This document shows positions 1 to 8,087 of a DNA stretch of 64,000 bases, in pieces. The notes beneath the pieces are model-generated. The model was not told the origin of the DNA. It saw nothing but the letters and a program-made list of their open reading frames with translations, and did not search any database. Where the stretch lies: positions 1 through 64,000 of the forward strand of contig NZ_CAMGYZ010000014.1 of assembly GCF_946151055.1 (NCBI RefSeq), written 5' to 3'. Each line of letters starts with the position of its first letter. Positions within the stretch are counted from its first letter, which is position 1. The position numbers and the translations under genes are program-made. Origin of the DNA: Bacillus sp. Marseille-Q3570 (GTDB taxonomy: Bacteria > Bacillota > Bacilli > Bacillales > Fictibacillaceae).

Positions 1-70
1 TTATTCATAATTAATTCCCCGTTCTCTCCATTTGTTTTGATTATAACGGGTTTTCTGATTGAATTAACAC

Positions 71-118
71 AAAAAATCCCGAATAGTGGACTTTTTTATA
101 AGTGTCCATTATTCGGGA
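71..118 (-). terminator. Hairpin with T tail reading leftward
   Basis: A 15-bp stem with one G-T pair (77-91 with 104-118) has an 11-12 base loop. On the minus strand it is followed by six T (complement of 71-76), the form of an intrinsic terminator for leftward transcription. No minus-strand gene is visible just to its right, so it may be left over from a lost gene or an element end. Confidence 0.5.
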
Positions 119-120
119 TA

Positions 121-319
121 CAGTTCAAAGAAGGAGAATAGCTCTTTTTTTATTGCAGTAGATAAGCGGTAATGCGGAATAATAAAAACAGTCATTATTT
201 ACCTGCGTGGCATATTTATACTGTGCAAGTAAATAAGTCCTTCTTAGTCGAGTTTGAGAAAGGTTGTACTTACTGAACGGCGCATGTTAGTTGTACAAGT
301 TATAAGTTTAAAGTTATAG
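121..319. other. Stretch without a recognisable gene
   Basis: No ORF with a ribosome site or recognisable product is visible here on either strand. Plus frame 1 is open from the window edge to about 141 but has no recognisable protein sequence. The terminator at 320-348 implies that some rightward transcript crosses this stretch. Confidence 0.4.
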
Positions 320-348
320 AGCATTTCTTTGAATGAGAAATGCTTTTT
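320..348 (+). terminator. Intrinsic terminator
   Basis: A 9-bp perfect stem (AGCATTTCT 320-328 with AGAAATGCT 336-344) has a 7-base loop and runs into TTTTT. It would insulate the operon at 450 from upstream rightward transcription. Confidence 0.7.
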
Positions 349-377
349 AATGCTTTACACAAAAAACACCAATAAGA

Positions 378-411
378 ATAAAAATTTATTGTAAAACGAT
401 AAAAATTTATT
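378..411 (+). promoter_or_regulatory. Two identical 13-bp repeats, 21 bp apart, before the DUF2975/XRE operon
   Basis: ATAAAAATTTATT occurs at 378-390 and again at 399-411, a period of two helical turns. Each copy is nearly palindromic. It lies just upstream of the DUF2975/XRE pair, so a plausible reading is the operator of the XRE protein at 943. The surrounding DNA is very AT-rich, so chance repetition cannot be excluded. Confidence 0.4.
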
Positions 412-449
412 TAAAATAATTATAACGATAAAGAAGCGAGGTGTTTTTT

Positions 450-932
450 ATGGAAAAAGTAACAACATTGTTTTTAAAAATAGCTGTGATTCTTTTGGGA
501 GTTCCAGTTCTGGCTCTGTGCATCTTTTTGGTGCCTAAGTTAGCTGACCTTTCAGCAGAATTGCTTCCGGAGTTCGTTTTTATAAAAGTTCTCGTCTACA
601 TCGTTTTCGATGGATCGGCGATACCTTTTTACTTTGCTTTGCATCAGGCTTTCAAACTCTTACGCTATATTGACAAAAATATAGCTTTCTCCGATTTATC
701 TGTAAATGCTTTAAAGAAAATCAAATACTGTGCGATCACAATCAGTGTTTTGCATTTACTGACCTTGCCGCTGTTCTATCTCTTTGCGGAAGTAGACGAT
801 GCACCAGGAGTTGTCCTTGTCGGTTTGGTTGTTCCATTCGCTTCAATGGTCATCGCAGTTTTTGATGCGGTCCTCCAAAAACTTTTACAGGAAGCAATTG
901 CTATCAAATCAGAAAATGACTTAACGGTTTGA
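450..932 (+). CDS. DUF2975 family membrane protein (YoaS-like)
   Basis: A 160-residue protein with four hydrophobic segments, near residues 5-30, 45-65, 95-115 and 120-145, and short polar ends. The layout and the gene following it match the DUF2975 family, small multipass membrane proteins of unknown function usually paired with a tiny XRE regulator (yoaS/yozG in Bacillus subtilis). The ATG at 450 is chosen over a GTG at 441 because GAGGTG ends at 443, six bases before it. The stop sits next to the ribosome site of the next gene, so the two are probably co-transcribed and coupled. No catalytic residues are apparent. Confidence 0.75.
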   Translation: MEKVTTLFLKIAVILLGVPVLALCIFLVPKLADLSAELLPEFVFIKVLVYIVFDGSAIPFYFALHQAFKLLRYIDKNIAFSDLSVNALKKIKYCAITISVLHLLTLPLFYLFAEVDDAPGVVLVGLVVPFASMVIAVFDAVLQKLLQEAIAIKSENDLTV

Positions 933-942
933 GGTGAGAATT

Positions 943-1158
943 ATGGCGATTATCATTAATATCGATGTGATGCTGGCGAAAAGGAAAATGAGTGTAACGG
1001 AACTTTCTGAGAGGGTTGGAATAACGATGGCGAACCTATCGATATTGAAAAATGGAAAGGCAAAAGCGGTTCGGTTATCTACTTTAGATGCAATTTGTAA
1101 GGCATTAGAATGTCAGCCCGGAGATATTTTGGAATACCGAAGCGATGAAGATAGTTAA
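943..1158 (+). CDS. Small XRE-type helix-turn-helix regulator (YozG-like)
   Basis: A 71-residue protein that is almost entirely one HTH_3 domain: 'VTELSERVGITMANLSILKNGKAK' carries the recognition helix, followed by the usual 'LDAICKALECQPGDILEY' tail. It should bind DNA as a dimer, most likely repressing its own operon with the DUF2975 partner. The ATG at 943 has GAGGTGAG ideally spaced (931-938); the GTG at 934 lies inside that ribosome site. The pairing of a short Cro/C1-like repressor with a DUF2975 membrane protein is a known Firmicute arrangement whose inducing signal I do not know. The repeats at 378-411 are its likely target. Confidence 0.88.
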   Translation: MAIIINIDVMLAKRKMSVTELSERVGITMANLSILKNGKAKAVRLSTLDAICKALECQPGDILEYRSDEDS

Positions 1159-1190
1159 GCAGTATATAAATTTATTGGGGAGGTAGGACG

Positions 1191-2438
1191 ATGGATATAA
1201 ACAATTTGGTCCTTAAAAATATTGCTGATCCACATGAGCTGGAGAGAATGTATCAAAAAGACCCGAAAGCTTTTAAGAAGTCATTTTCACAAGCATGGGA
1301 ACAACATCCTGATTCTCAGGTTCTTGGTGTCTGGTATGAAAGATTGCATTTCAAGGAGACAGCAAATACAAATAAACCTTCCTTGTTTCAAAAAGGTTTC
1401 GTATTCATGGGCCTTTTAGCTATTCTGGCCGGGATAAGCACAAGGATTATTTTCCATTTTGTCGAACAGGAAGCAATTGCTCCGATTAACCTGGCTTTTG
1501 GTATAATTCCCTTTATCGCTGCCTACTTTTTTTACAATAATACGCCGAAAAAAAGTATTATTTATACCCTTGCAGCGTTATTCATCATTTCCGGGGTTTA
1601 TCTTAATATGCTGCCTTTAACTTATAAAGACAGTATTATCCTTGTTTATTTACACCTCCCCATTTTCTTATGGGTATTGCTAGGGATTGCCTATACAGGA
1701 GACGGCTATTTAAAAGGCAGTAGAAGATTAGCCTATATAAAGTTTAATATCGAATATGGTATTCTCTACGCCTGCATGGCAGTCAGCGGAATGGTGCTAG
1801 CAGCATTAACCATGCAGTTATTCAGCTTTGTTGGCCTGAATATAGAAGATTTCTATTTTAGTAATATTGTTTTATTTGGTGCTGCCGCTCTCGCTATTGT
1901 GGCTACCTACCTGGTATCAATGAATCTTAAACTTGCTAAGAATATCACACCATATATAGCGAAAATTTTTAGCCCTCTTGTCCTGATCACATTGTTGGTC
2001 TATCTTGTAACGGTTATATGGGTGGGGAAAAATCCATTCCTGGACCGCAATTTCCTGATAGTCTTCAACGGAATTCTCCTTGGTGTATTGGTCGTTACCA
2101 TATTTTCCATTACCGAAAGCGACTCCGACGAGAAAAAGAACCTTTCGGATTATATCAATGCTGCCTTGATTGTCCTTGCCCTCATCATCGACAGTGTGGC
2201 TTTGTCAGCCATCGTGTTCAGACTTTCTTCTTATGGGATTACTCCAAATAGAGTTGCTGTTTTAGGAGTAAACATACTTATCTGCGCAAATCTAATTTGG
2301 ATAATGCTCTCCTATATTCGTTTTTTACAAAACAAATCCGGACTATCAACTATACAAGATGCGGTTACGAAGTATTTGCCGGTCTATGGACTTTGGGCAG
2401 CTTTTGTTACATTTACTTTTCCAATAATATTTAATTAG
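1191..2438 (+). CDS. Multipass membrane protein of unknown function
   Basis: A 415-residue protein with a soluble N-terminal region of about 65 residues rich in charge ('DPHELERMYQKDPKAFKKSF') followed by roughly eleven hydrophobic segments up to the C-terminus. GGGGAGG lies 8-9 bases before the ATG. I do not recognise a family with certainty; the shape recalls large integral membrane proteins annotated only as DUFs. No transporter signature, catalytic motif or nucleotide-binding site is visible. It follows the XRE gene by 32 bases in the same direction and may be the operon's third gene. Confidence 0.7.
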   Translation: MDINNLVLKNIADPHELERMYQKDPKAFKKSFSQAWEQHPDSQVLGVWYERLHFKETANTNKPSLFQKGFVFMGLLAILAGISTRIIFHFVEQEAIAPINLAFGIIPFIAAYFFYNNTPKKSIIYTLAALFIISGVYLNMLPLTYKDSIILVYLHLPIFLWVLLGIAYTGDGYLKGSRRLAYIKFNIEYGILYACMAVSGMVLAALTMQLFSFVGLNIEDFYFSNIVLFGAAALAIVATYLVSMNLKLAKNITPYIAKIFSPLVLITLLVYLVTVIWVGKNPFLDRNFLIVFNGILLGVLVVTIFSITESDSDEKKNLSDYINAALIVLALIIDSVALSAIVFRLSSYGITPNRVAVLGVNILICANLIWIMLSYIRFLQNKSGLSTIQDAVTKYLPVYGLWAAFVTFTFPIIFN

Positions 2439-2459
2439 ATAGGATTTTTTCTACAGTGT

Positions 2460-2787
2460 TGCATATTTTCAGCTTATTTTCATGACGAAATTAAAAAAGA
2501 TGGTATTCAGGTATCAAGTTTTAAACAAGTAAATGATTTAGAACTTATCATTAGAGACTTCAGTAATAAGGTTGGAGAAACTGCTTACGAGCGAACCCAT
2601 TTCTGCACATGAAGAAATTTGTGATAATGAGTTAATACTGGAAGAAGGCATGGTCTTTTGTAAACCTGGAATATACTTCTCGGGAATAGGTGGGTTCAGA
2701 CACTCCGATAAAGTAGTCATCAGAGAACATGGCGTTAAGTTGATTACGGAGTATCCTAAAACACTCAATCAATTGATTTTTCAATAA
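2460..2787 (+). pseudogene. Decayed remnant of an M24 metallopeptidase (Xaa-Pro dipeptidase type)
   Basis: From 2572 one frame reads 'SEPISAHEE...LILEEGMVFCKPGIYF...' and then 'GGFRHSDKVVI...GVKLITEYPKTL', the C-terminal pattern of creatinase-fold M24 peptidases (LxxGMVFxxEPGIY, GxRxxDxVxVxxxG, LTxxPKxL). The metal-binding Glu normally before PGIY is Lys here, and HExP has become 'HEE'. A second frame, open from 2460 to 2599, reads 'AYFHDEIKKDGIQVSSF', resembling part of the N-terminal domain. Most of the gene is therefore deleted, the rest is frameshifted and a metal ligand is lost. It is not expected to be functional. Confidence 0.65.
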
Positions 2788-2796
2788 TTCAATTTG

Positions 2797-2824
2797 ACAC
2801 TCTCCTCGTGGAGGGTGTTTTTTT
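2797..2824 (+). terminator. Intrinsic terminator
   Basis: A 9-bp stem (ACACTCTCC 2797-2805 with GGAGGGTGT 2810-2818), a TCGT loop and seven T form a classic terminator. It still follows the decayed peptidase remnant and separates it from the TetR operon. Confidence 0.85.
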
Positions 2825-2830
2825 ACCATT

Positions 2831-2881
2831 ATTGACCTGATAGGTAAATGAAGTTATAATGAAATTGACCTGATAGGTAAA
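2831..2881 (+). promoter_or_regulatory. Sigma-A promoter framed by two TetR-type operator repeats
   Basis: TTGACC (2832-2837) and TATAAT (2855-2860), 17 bases apart, form a near-consensus promoter. The 18-mer ATTGACCTGATAGGTAAA covers the -35 box (2831-2848) and recurs exactly at 2864-2881, from just after the -10 box across the predicted start site. The two copies are 33 bp apart. Repressor bound to either would block polymerase, so this is the likely self-regulatory operator of the TetR protein at 2903. Confidence 0.75.
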
Positions 2882-2902
2882 CAGTATATATAGGTGGTTA
2901 TT

Positions 2903-3526
2903 ATGATTCCAAAAATTTCGACTCTCGAATCCAAAAGAAGAAATGTAATTTTAAATGCGGCATTAAAGGAATTTACCCTGAAGGGATATGATGATGCCTC
3001 GACAAACGTCATTGCAAAAGAGTCTGGGATTTCAAAGGGGTTGATGTTCCACTATGTAAACAGCAAAAAGGATCTTTTTCTATTCCTTTATGATTACTGC
3101 ACTGACAAGATCAACAAGGAATATCTTGAATTAATGAACTTTGACGAAAAAGATATTTTTGAAAGATTGCAGCAATCTTATCTTCTCCAGATTGAGCTGC
3201 TGCAGAAGCATCCCTGGATATTCGAATTTATTAACAAGGCTGCGATTACGAAGACTGATGACATCAATAAGAAGCTGGATGAACGAGTGAACGAGAAACT
3301 ATCAATATGCCAGGAAACCATGTTTGATATCGTTGATGAATCTAAATTCAGAGAAGGACTGGACCTCGAAAAATCCAAACAAGTCATCTTTTGGTCGAAT
3401 GTAGGTTTTACAAATCAGATACTGGAGGATATTCGAAACTCAGAAAGCGCTGAATTGGATTATGACCATATTGTTGCCGAAATTGATCGTTTTCTTAATG
3501 GACTCATGGAAATCTTTTATAGATGA
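2903..3526 (+). CDS. TetR/AcrR family transcriptional repressor
   Basis: A 207-residue protein. The N-terminal HTH (about residues 8-55) is canonical: 'ILNAALKEFTLKGYDDASTNVIAKESGISKGLMFHYVNSKKDLF'. The rest is the variable helical ligand-binding domain, similar in layout to TetR_C regulators linked to efflux or hydrolase genes. The ATG at 2903 is preceded by AGGTGG at the right distance; the GTG at 2894 lies within that site. Its promoter carries two copies of an 18-mer (2831-2881), which points to self-repression. The alpha/beta hydrolase 31 bases downstream is the probable co-regulated target. The inducer cannot be predicted. Confidence 0.9.
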   Translation: MIPKISTLESKRRNVILNAALKEFTLKGYDDASTNVIAKESGISKGLMFHYVNSKKDLFLFLYDYCTDKINKEYLELMNFDEKDIFERLQQSYLLQIELLQKHPWIFEFINKAAITKTDDINKKLDERVNEKLSICQETMFDIVDESKFREGLDLEKSKQVIFWSNVGFTNQILEDIRNSESAELDYDHIVAEIDRFLNGLMEIFYR

Positions 3527-3557
3527 ATGGAGGAAAAATAACTTTTGGAGGTCTCTT

Positions 3558-4508
3558 ATGAAAAAGACAAACAAACGCCCGGGGAATCAGTCCCCGGTCA
3601 GTGAACCGCCTGTTGGAAGTTTCTATAATGTGGATGGACACCGTCTGTTTCTCGATCGTTCTGGGACTGGAAGCCCAGCAGTCGTATTTCTACCGGCGGC
3701 CGGCATGGTCGGTCTAGATTATCTTAATATCCACGGAAAAATCAGTCAGCGTACCACATCAGTGATCTATGATCGAGCGGGAACGGGCTGGAGCGATCAG
3801 ATGAAACTGCCTCGAAGTGCTCTTGAAGTCACTGACGAATTACGTAGTCTTTTACATACCGCTGGGGTACCTGCTCCCTATCTGCTCGTCGGTCACTCGT
3901 TAGGCGGTCTATACGCACAACACTACGCCCAAAGATTTCCGGATGAGGTATCCGGGATGCTTCTACTAGAACCACCTCACGAAGATTTTCTCACCCAAAC
4001 ACCTACGTTGAAGAAACGCTACCTTTTTCAGCAAGGTTTAGCTATCGTTCGGACGCTTCTAACTTACAAGCAGGTCTACCGTGGTTTATTCAATCAGATG
4101 TTTGCGACGTGGCCAGATTCGATACGTGAACCATTGATCGACTACCATCTTAGAAATTTAACGAAAACGGTGACAGAAAGGAAAAACTTGAACAGTGAGC
4201 TCTATGACGAAGTGGGTAAAGGAGGAGACCTGCCGGATATCCCGTTGATTGTATATACAGGAATGGGGATCGACCCATTCATGTCTCCGGTTGTAAGTCA
4301 ATCATTCCTGCGTGAGATGATCGATCCATTCAATAGTGTGAAAATGATAACCTATGAAAAATTAGCCAATTCAGTTCCACGAGGCGAGCATCGAATTCTC
4401 AAAAATGCCGGACATACCACGATCCACACGGACTGTCCAAATGAAGTGGTCGAAGCCATCTGGAACTTACTCGACTTGAGTGAAACGCATGTGGAAATTT
4501 ACAATTGA
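3558..4508 (+). CDS. Alpha/beta hydrolase
   Basis: A 316-residue alpha/beta-hydrolase fold protein. Visible features in order are the early strand 'FLPAAGMVGLDY', the 'YDRAGTGWSD' segment, the nucleophile elbow 'GHSLGG' (catalytic Ser), a cap region with hydrophobic helices, 'IPLIVYTGMGIDPF', and the terminal catalytic His in 'NAGHTTIHTDCPNEV'. A strict oxyanion HGG motif is absent, as in the haloperoxidase/lipase-like branch. The ATG at 3558 follows GGAGGTC; longer readings overlap the TetR gene without a ribosome site. No signal peptide, so it is cytoplasmic. The substrate is unknown; placement behind the TetR gene suggests a detoxification or signal-molecule hydrolase. Confidence 0.85.
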   Translation: MKKTNKRPGNQSPVSEPPVGSFYNVDGHRLFLDRSGTGSPAVVFLPAAGMVGLDYLNIHGKISQRTTSVIYDRAGTGWSDQMKLPRSALEVTDELRSLLHTAGVPAPYLLVGHSLGGLYAQHYAQRFPDEVSGMLLLEPPHEDFLTQTPTLKKRYLFQQGLAIVRTLLTYKQVYRGLFNQMFATWPDSIREPLIDYHLRNLTKTVTERKNLNSELYDEVGKGGDLPDIPLIVYTGMGIDPFMSPVVSQSFLREMIDPFNSVKMITYEKLANSVPRGEHRILKNAGHTTIHTDCPNEVVEAIWNLLDLSETHVEIYN

Positions 4509-4559
4509 ATTTTAAGGTGAGTTGACTTATTCTCCAGAAGAACGGAAGGAGTGTCGGAA

Positions 4560-5066
4560 ATGGATGATATTGAATGGCTTTCAATTTATAAGAAAGATTT
4601 GCAACGATATTCTCTCGAACAGTTAAGGTATATATCTGCTGAAGGCGTCTGGTCACTGGGCCAGATGTATGACCATGTCATAGTCGTAGCTCATGAGTAC
4701 CTGGATATGATCGACACATGTGCGATACAAAATGAAGAACAAAGGCTAGGGAAGACAGAGTTTGCTGAGTCCATGTTCCAGAACAAAGCATTTCCTCCTA
4801 TCAAAATCCGGTTACCCGATGAACTGAACACTCCTCCAAGAAACCCGGAAAGTAAAGAAGAAACCATGGACAGACTGAATCAACTCCTACAGAGATTGAA
4901 GGATCTAAGAGAGACAGTCGATGAGGTGAACCCTCACTATAAAGCAAAACATGATGGCTTCGGCTGGCTGAATGCGAGGGAATGGTACGATCTGGTCGGA
5001 ATGCATTCCCGGCACCATTTGCGTCAAAAACATGAACTTGAACAAACCCTCCGAACAAATGCTTGA
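4560..5066 (+). CDS. DinB-like four-helix protein
   Basis: A 168-residue protein with the DinB/YfiT-like pattern: a helix ending in 'GQMYDHVIVVAHEYLDMI' gives the first metal-ligand His, and the last helix carries 'LVGMHSRHHLRQKHEL' with the second His group. These helical-bundle proteins bind a divalent metal; some use bacillithiol or mycothiol as thiol cofactor, but most are uncharacterised. AAGGAG precedes the ATG at 4560 with 8-base spacing; the GTG at 4551 is too close to it. The gene follows the hydrolase by about 50 bases and may belong to the same transcript. Confidence 0.75.
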   Translation: MDDIEWLSIYKKDLQRYSLEQLRYISAEGVWSLGQMYDHVIVVAHEYLDMIDTCAIQNEEQRLGKTEFAESMFQNKAFPPIKIRLPDELNTPPRNPESKEETMDRLNQLLQRLKDLRETVDEVNPHYKAKHDGFGWLNAREWYDLVGMHSRHHLRQKHELEQTLRTNA

Positions 5067-5081
5067 AAAGTGGGAGGAGAA

Positions 5082-5294
5082 ATGACTAAGGATGTTGTAT
5101 CTATAAACAATGGGATAGATTGCGAAATGCAGTTTATCCTTTTTCTATACAAATCAAATGCCATTCAGACCGCTTATTTACACAAATTCAAAAAAGAAGT
5201 CATGTATTTGCAAAGTGAATTTTGTGAAAAATCCACATTAAAGTATCAAACGCCAAAAAAATTGGAGGCTGATGATGAAAATTCAATTGAGTGA
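5082..5294 (+). CDS. Small hypothetical protein
   Basis: A possible 70-residue protein starting at an ATG with a very good GGGAGGAG site, 15 bases after the DinB-like gene. I recognise no domain. It has a short hydrophobic stretch ('MQFILFLYKSNAIQTAYL') and a charged C-terminus, and its last 20 bases overlap the start of the dioxygenase gene in another frame. It could be a real short gene, a coupling ORF or the 5' remnant of a lost gene. Confidence 0.35.
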   Translation: MTKDVVSINNGIDCEMQFILFLYKSNAIQTAYLHKFKKEVMYLQSEFCEKSTLKYQTPKKLEADDENSIE

Positions 5295-6108
5295 ACAAGA
5301 GAAATTCACCAAACAATTAAATCCGGAAACCCTTGAAATCGCTGTGGAGCAAGTAAAAGCAAACGGATATATCATCTTTGAAAAAGTCGTTCCGGAAGAG
5401 AAGATTACAAGAATCCGAAAAGAATTCGACGTTTTGTTCGATGATTACATCAGTAAGAAGGGGTATAACACCGGAACAAACCGGGCTCAAATGTTCCTCC
5501 CTTTTGAAACCCCTTACATTGATGAAGATATCATATGTAACCCCATCGCAACCGCTGTGATCGATCGGCTGCTTGGAGAGGACAATCATTGTAATTACTT
5601 TGCCTCTGACACTCCGATGCCAGGCTCAGATTATCAAAATGCCCATTGTGATATCATGCCTTTATTTCCTGAATTGGATATCCCTTTACCTGTTTTCAGT
5701 CTAGTGTTGAACATCCCACTTGTCGATGTGACTGAAGAGAATGGACCATTGGAAATCTGGCCGGGTGGCACCCATCAGAATCCGGATCGGTCCAATCATG
5801 ATACCTTGGACGGAACGATCAATCCCCATATGCACATCGTCCGGGCTGCTGAACATATGTATTCAGAAAAGGTACATATGCCTGCTGGATCAATCCTGAT
5901 ACGGGATATCCGTATGTGGCACCGCGGAACGCCAAACAATTCAGATTATCGTAGGACCAACCTGGCAATGATTTTCAATCGAAGCTGGTATGGAGCAGGG
6001 TCTTCGATCGATATCCCACAAGAGACATATAATTCGCTTTCGCCGAAAGCAAAAGAGCTTTTCAGAATGCAAAGGATCGGCAGCCCTGTGAAAATACCCT
6101 GGGCATGA
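5275..6108 (+). CDS. Phytanoyl-CoA dioxygenase (PhyH) family protein
   Basis: A 277-residue double-stranded beta-helix protein of the PhyH family, Fe(II)/2-oxoglutarate-dependent oxygenases. The iron-binding triad is visible: H-x-D in 'NAHCDIMP' (about residues 124-126) and the distal His in 'MWHRGTPN' (about 216). An Arg about ten residues later ('YRRTNLAM') probably holds 2-oxoglutarate. 'NGPLEIWPGGTH' is typical of the family. TTGGAGG stands six bases before the ATG at 5275. It is the first gene of a run with a TIM-barrel isomerase and two Gfo/Idh oxidoreductases, so the substrate is probably a sugar or cyclitol derivative rather than phytanoyl-CoA. Confidence 0.85.
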   Translation: MKIQLSEQEKFTKQLNPETLEIAVEQVKANGYIIFEKVVPEEKITRIRKEFDVLFDDYISKKGYNTGTNRAQMFLPFETPYIDEDIICNPIATAVIDRLLGEDNHCNYFASDTPMPGSDYQNAHCDIMPLFPELDIPLPVFSLVLNIPLVDVTEENGPLEIWPGGTHQNPDRSNHDTLDGTINPHMHIVRAAEHMYSEKVHMPAGSILIRDIRMWHRGTPNNSDYRRTNLAMIFNRSWYGAGSSIDIPQETYNSLSPKAKELFRMQRIGSPVKIPWA

Positions 6109-6184
6109 CTTGACATGTCTCGAATCGAAACGTTTCACCGATGCAAAGCTAAATAAAACAGTAGAAATGGGGTTTATGTAAAAG

Positions 6185-6958
6185 ATGAGTCACATTCCAG
6201 TTGCAGTACAGATGTATACATTAAGGGAAGAAAGCCATAAGGACTTTGAAGGAACTTTAAGGAAAGTAGCTGAACTTGGTTTCGAAGGCGTTGAATTTGC
6301 AGGTTATGGCGATCTGACTGTAAAAGAAGTCAGGACCTTGCTGGATGAACTTGGGCTTCAGGCGGTTTCCAGCCATGTGGGTATCGAAGAGCTGGAAAAT
6401 GATCTGCAAAAGGTCATTGAAGACCAAAAAACATTGGGCAGCAGATTCATCGTATGCCCATATGTAGGTGAAGAGCTCCGCAATAAAAAAGGATATCGAA
6501 ACATCATCTCTATTCTTGATGAAGTAGGGGCGAGATGCCGAAAAGAAGGTTTGACCCTGTGTTACCACAACCATGATTTTGAACTGGAACAGCTTCCTTA
6601 TGGGAGAACTGCACTCGAAATGATTTTCAGTGAAACAGATGACCAAAATGTCCAGGCAGAACTAGATGTCTATTGGCTGAAAAAGGCTGGTGAGAACCCA
6701 GTTGAATGGATCCAGCGCCATCAAAACCGAGTACCGCTCATTCACCTGAAAGACATGACCACAGACGCTGAACAATTTTTCGCAGAGCTTGGCACAGGGG
6801 GCGTCGATATTGAAGCAGTGTTGGATACAGGTGAGGATGCAGGCGTAAAATGGTGGATCGTGGAACAGGATATCAGTAGGTTGACACCGTTCGAAAGTCT
6901 CGAAATTAGCCTGAAGTATTTAAAGACGAAGCTGCCTCATCTAAGTAAACTATATTAG
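6185..6958 (+). CDS. Sugar phosphate isomerase/epimerase family TIM-barrel protein
   Basis: A 257-residue AP_endonuc_2/xylose-isomerase-like barrel. It opens 'VAVQMYTLREESHKDFEGTLRKVAELGFEGVEFAG'. The metal site is represented by 'CYHNHDFEL' with its His and Glu residues, 'AELDVYWLKKAG' (Asp), 'IHLKDM' (His) and 'WWIVEQD' (Glu). The relatives isomerise or epimerise keto-sugars and inososes, or eliminate from 3-keto-glycosides, using a divalent metal. The ribosome site before 6185 is only moderate. It is followed after 12 bases by a Gfo/Idh dehydrogenase, a common pairing in which one enzyme makes the keto-sugar that the other rearranges. Confidence 0.87.
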   Translation: MSHIPVAVQMYTLREESHKDFEGTLRKVAELGFEGVEFAGYGDLTVKEVRTLLDELGLQAVSSHVGIEELENDLQKVIEDQKTLGSRFIVCPYVGEELRNKKGYRNIISILDEVGARCRKEGLTLCYHNHDFELEQLPYGRTALEMIFSETDDQNVQAELDVYWLKKAGENPVEWIQRHQNRVPLIHLKDMTTDAEQFFAELGTGGVDIEAVLDTGEDAGVKWWIVEQDISRLTPFESLEISLKYLKTKLPHLSKLY

Positions 6959-6970
6959 GGAGTTGGATAT

Positions 6971-8059
6971 ATGACTTTGAAAGTTGGCATTATCGGATGT
7001 GGGAACATCAGCGGCATCTATCTGGAAAACAGCCGCCGTTTTCCGCAATTTGATATCACCGCATGTGCAGACTTTGACCATACAAAAGCAAAGGCTGCTG
7101 CCGAAAAGTATTCGCTACAACACGTGTACACAGTGGAAGAAATTCTTCATTCTCCAGAAATCGATATCATTTTGAATCTGACCGTACCACACGCTCATGC
7201 GGAAGTCTCGCTTAAGGCGATTGAACAGAAAAAGCATGTCTATACCGAAAAACCGCTAGCGGTAACCTTTGAAGATGGAAAGAAGATTGTAGAGGCTGCC
7301 AAGCAAAATGGCGTAGTTGTTGGTTCGGCACCTGATACATTTTTAGGAGGAAGCATCCAGCTTGCAGGAAAGCTGATTGAAGAAGGGGCGATCGGGAAAC
7401 CGGTCGGCGCCACCTCGTTCATGATGTCAAGAGGACCTGAATCATGGCATCCGAATCCTGATTTCTTCTACAAGGAGGGTGGCGGTCCGATGTTTGACAT
7501 GGGCCCATATTACATCACGGCTCTCGTCAGCCTATTAGGACCTGTCAACCGGATTGCAGGCTCGACACGGATTTCATTCCCCGAACGCGTAATAGGAAAT
7601 CCGGAAAGGGCCGGCGAGAAAATCCTCGTCCAGATCCCGACCCATGTGACTGGAATCCTGGATTTCAATGCAGGTGCAACTACGACGATTACGACAAGTT
7701 TCGATGTCTCAGCAGCAAGAACTCCCTTCATCGAAATTTACGGGGAAAACGGGACGATCAGCCTGCCAGACCCGAATAACTTCAACCAGCCTGTCTTGTT
7801 GAAAAAGCATGGTGATGGAGATTGGGAGGAAATGCATTGTACCGGAGATGTGCTCGATAATTTACGTGGGATCGGTCTCGCCGACATGGCAAGTTCGATT
7901 GAATCCGGTGTAACTCCGCGTGCTAACAGCTACCTGGCTTTGCATGTCCTTGAAATCATGCAAGGAATCCATCATTCCTCTGATCGTTCAAGCCATTATT
8001 TGATGGAAAGCACGTGTGAAAAACCACCATTATTGAACGAAGAATATAGTAAACTATAA
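6971..8059 (+). CDS. Gfo/Idh/MocA family NAD(P)-dependent oxidoreductase
   Basis: A 362-residue protein with an N-terminal Rossmann fold: 'VGIIGCGNISGIYLENS' is the dinucleotide loop and 'YTEKPLAV' the family's EKP motif with the catalytic-domain Lys. The C-terminal alpha/beta domain has 'EGGGPMFDMGPYYITAL', where the usual GGxxxDxGxH Asp is kept and the His is Tyr, a variation seen in many family members. It should oxidise or reduce a sugar, cyclitol or their acids with NAD(P). The ATG at 6971 has GGGAG upstream. Second of three closely packed genes; the substrate cannot be read from sequence. Confidence 0.88.
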   Translation: MTLKVGIIGCGNISGIYLENSRRFPQFDITACADFDHTKAKAAAEKYSLQHVYTVEEILHSPEIDIILNLTVPHAHAEVSLKAIEQKKHVYTEKPLAVTFEDGKKIVEAAKQNGVVVGSAPDTFLGGSIQLAGKLIEEGAIGKPVGATSFMMSRGPESWHPNPDFFYKEGGGPMFDMGPYYITALVSLLGPVNRIAGSTRISFPERVIGNPERAGEKILVQIPTHVTGILDFNAGATTTITTSFDVSAARTPFIEIYGENGTISLPDPNNFNQPVLLKKHGDGDWEEMHCTGDVLDNLRGIGLADMASSIESGVTPRANSYLALHVLEIMQGIHHSSDRSSHYLMESTCEKPPLLNEEYSKL

Positions 8060-8087
8060 CGAAATTGGACAAGGAGACTACTTAATT

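Noticed and set aside
1-141. Open plus frame from the window edge
   Set aside because: It contains a terminator-like hairpin and shows no recognisable protein end; cannot be called a gene.
71-440. Possible insertion-sequence remnant at the left edge
   Set aside because: The long hairpin and lack of genes invited the idea, but no transposase similarity, paired terminal repeats or target duplication could be seen.
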